DNA from: Saccharomycopsis fibuligera x Saccharomycopsis cf. fibuligera
Taxonomy: Eukaryota; Ascomycota; Saccharomycetes; Ascoideales; Saccharomycopsidaceae
Direction: 5' to 3'
Assembly (NCBI GenBank): GCA_001936135.1
Contig: CP012811.1
Location: forward strand, 2,950,089-3,014,088
Length of the DNA stretch: 64,000 nt
In this document: one piece after another, positions 63,083 through 64,000 of the stretch
Position numbering within the stretch: the first letter of the stretch is position 1
Layout of the letters: every line of letters begins with the position of its first letter
Notes under the pieces: generated by a model
Databases searched by the model: none
What the model saw: the letters and a program-made list of their open reading frames with translations, nothing else
Told to the model about the DNA's origin: nothing
Made by a program: the position numbers and the translations under genes

Positions 63083-63250
63083 ACAAAGGCTTAGAAGTGG
63101 GTGAATGAGAAGCAGTAAATAGGAAATACAAGGACATTAGGAAGAGGGAGGTAACAGTAGTGAGTTGAATGTAAGTGTCAGAGAAAGATGGGAATTGAGG
63201 CACGAGATGTAGCGGAGATGTAGCGGAGATGTAGCAAAGGAGACAGTAAG
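63083..63250 (+). repeat. Recent duplicate, copy 2 (with 62161-62309)
   Basis: See copy 1. This copy carries a short internal tandem expansion of GTAGCGGAGAT units and lies directly after the first GCGTCGGGAAG core. Confidence 0.92.
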
Positions 63251-63827
63251 TGAGAGTATTTTGAAGGGACGATGGGTGGTGTAAATATGAACAAGTGACG
63301 AAGAAAGGTATTGTATTGGTACTATGTATGTTGGGTAAGGGTGATATTATAATATTGATACAAGTTAGTAAGGAAGGGCGTCGGGAAGATAAGAAGACAG
63401 TAGGAAGCGAAAGGACGTAGTGCAGTAGTAGTAGAACGATAGTAAAGACAATAGGGAATAGGAGTGATAGACAAAGTATTATAATGGTAATATAGAGTTG
63501 TAAAAGAGTGCAAGTGAGAGATTGATATAAGATAGTATGTAAGTGCGTCGGGAAAGAAGTGAGAAAACAGAGGAAAAATAATGGAAAGTGGAATAACATG
63601 ACAAAAAGTATTATATCGGTAATATAGAGTGGTAAAAGGATGTTACGACAGAGAATGATACAAGACAGTACGGAAGGGAGTGGAGATATTACAACAAGGA
63701 AAAGAAAGGGGAAAGAGTAAGATAACAGAAAAGTATTATGATGATAATACGGGAAAATTAGGGTGATATGTGAGCAATTATACAACACAGTACAGAAAGG
63801 CGTCGGGAAGTAGTAAGAAAAAAAACA

Positions 63828-63948
63828 GGAAGGGTATTGAAAAGAATAGAAGTAATAGGAAGTGTGTAATTTGTTGATAATATAAGATCGTAGGAGAACG
63901 TATTCGTAGATAACAATAGAAGATTGTATGAAAGGGCGTCGGGAAGGA
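63828..63948 (+). repeat. Duplicate pair, copy 2 (with 62961-63080)
   Basis: See copy 1. Differences are scattered substitutions and small indels, so this pair is somewhat older than the 62161/63083 pair. Confidence 0.9.
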
Positions 63949-64000
63949 TGTAGGGAAGATATTAAAAATAATAGGAAATATGGCGGAGTTATGATGATAG

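Larger units (their letters stand above)
63066..63948 (+). repeat. Array with recurring GCGTCGGGAAG core
   Basis: The core GCGTCGGGAA recurs near 63070, 63379, 63546, 63801 and 63936. Each time it is preceded by a related stretch of the form AGTATTAT(A/G)...GATAATA...ATACAA..AGTA..AAGG. Spacing is 130-310 bases. The last copy lies only about 60 bases before the window end, so the array may continue. Confidence 0.85.

Noticed and set aside
63006-63788. A 260-codon minus-strand open frame rich in Leu, Ser, His and Phe
   Set aside because: It lies over the repeat array and reflects the pyrimidine-rich complement of purine-rich satellite DNA. Composition is low-complexity, it crosses repeat units and it has no domain.
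57640-63948. CRISPR-like array
   Set aside because: The repeats are irregular in spacing, long and diverged, in a eukaryotic genome, with no constant spacer length.

Overview
The window is a chromosome arm of a budding yeast (Saccharomycotina). The evidence is AT-rich intergenic DNA with homopolymer tracts of up to about 40 bases, short introns with GTATGT/GTAAGT donors and TACTAAC-like branch points, and recognisable yeast genes (HIS4, DSS4, LSB5, an FLC family member, chitin synthase, a GRX2-type glutaredoxin, RTA1-like). CTG codons are almost absent from the chitin synthase, HIS4 and sugar-porter genes by eye. This fits a CTG-Ser (Candida/Lodderomyces-type) yeast, but the genetic code is not proven here and the protein readings quoted use the standard code.

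Positions 1-48,000 are ordinary chromosome. In order: a 5'-truncated MDS3/PMD1-like gene (+), an FLC-type membrane protein (+), an ABCC/MRP transporter (+), DSS4 (+), three tandem DHA1 drug:H+ antiporter paralogues (all -), a spliced mitochondrial-type membrane protein (+), an orphan open frame (-), chitin synthase (+), three-exon LSB5 (+), a coiled-coil protein (+), trifunctional HIS4 (+), a spliced glutaredoxin (-), a secreted aspartyl protease (+), a GH51 arabinofuranosidase (-) divergent from an MFS sugar porter (+), and an RTA1-like seven-helix protein (-). Three genes contain introns that were resolved from the sequence: 25272-25924, 32258-33605 and 39316-39855.

From about 48 kb rightwards the sequence turns subtelomeric. 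A gene-poor stretch with a possible relic frame leads into a GC-rich repeat block (about 50.47-51.57 kb). Next comes one large gene, 51771-56057, encoding a 1428-residue RecQ-type DEAH helicase. Its N-terminal half carries an arrangement resembling a tyrosine-recombinase active site (R477, R617-x-x-R620, H652, Y661). Diverged direct repeats flank this gene (about 51.04-51.22 and 56.61-56.93 kb).

From about 57.4 kb to the end there is no convincing gene. The + strand becomes strongly purine-rich and consists of a degenerate tandem array (ordered blocks A-B-C-E), followed by younger duplications carrying a recurring GCGTCGGGAAG core. The G-over-C bias and the telomere-linked-type helicase suggest, as inference, that the telomere lies to the right. 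The helicase with its flanking repeats, and the purine-rich array, are the least explained parts of the window.
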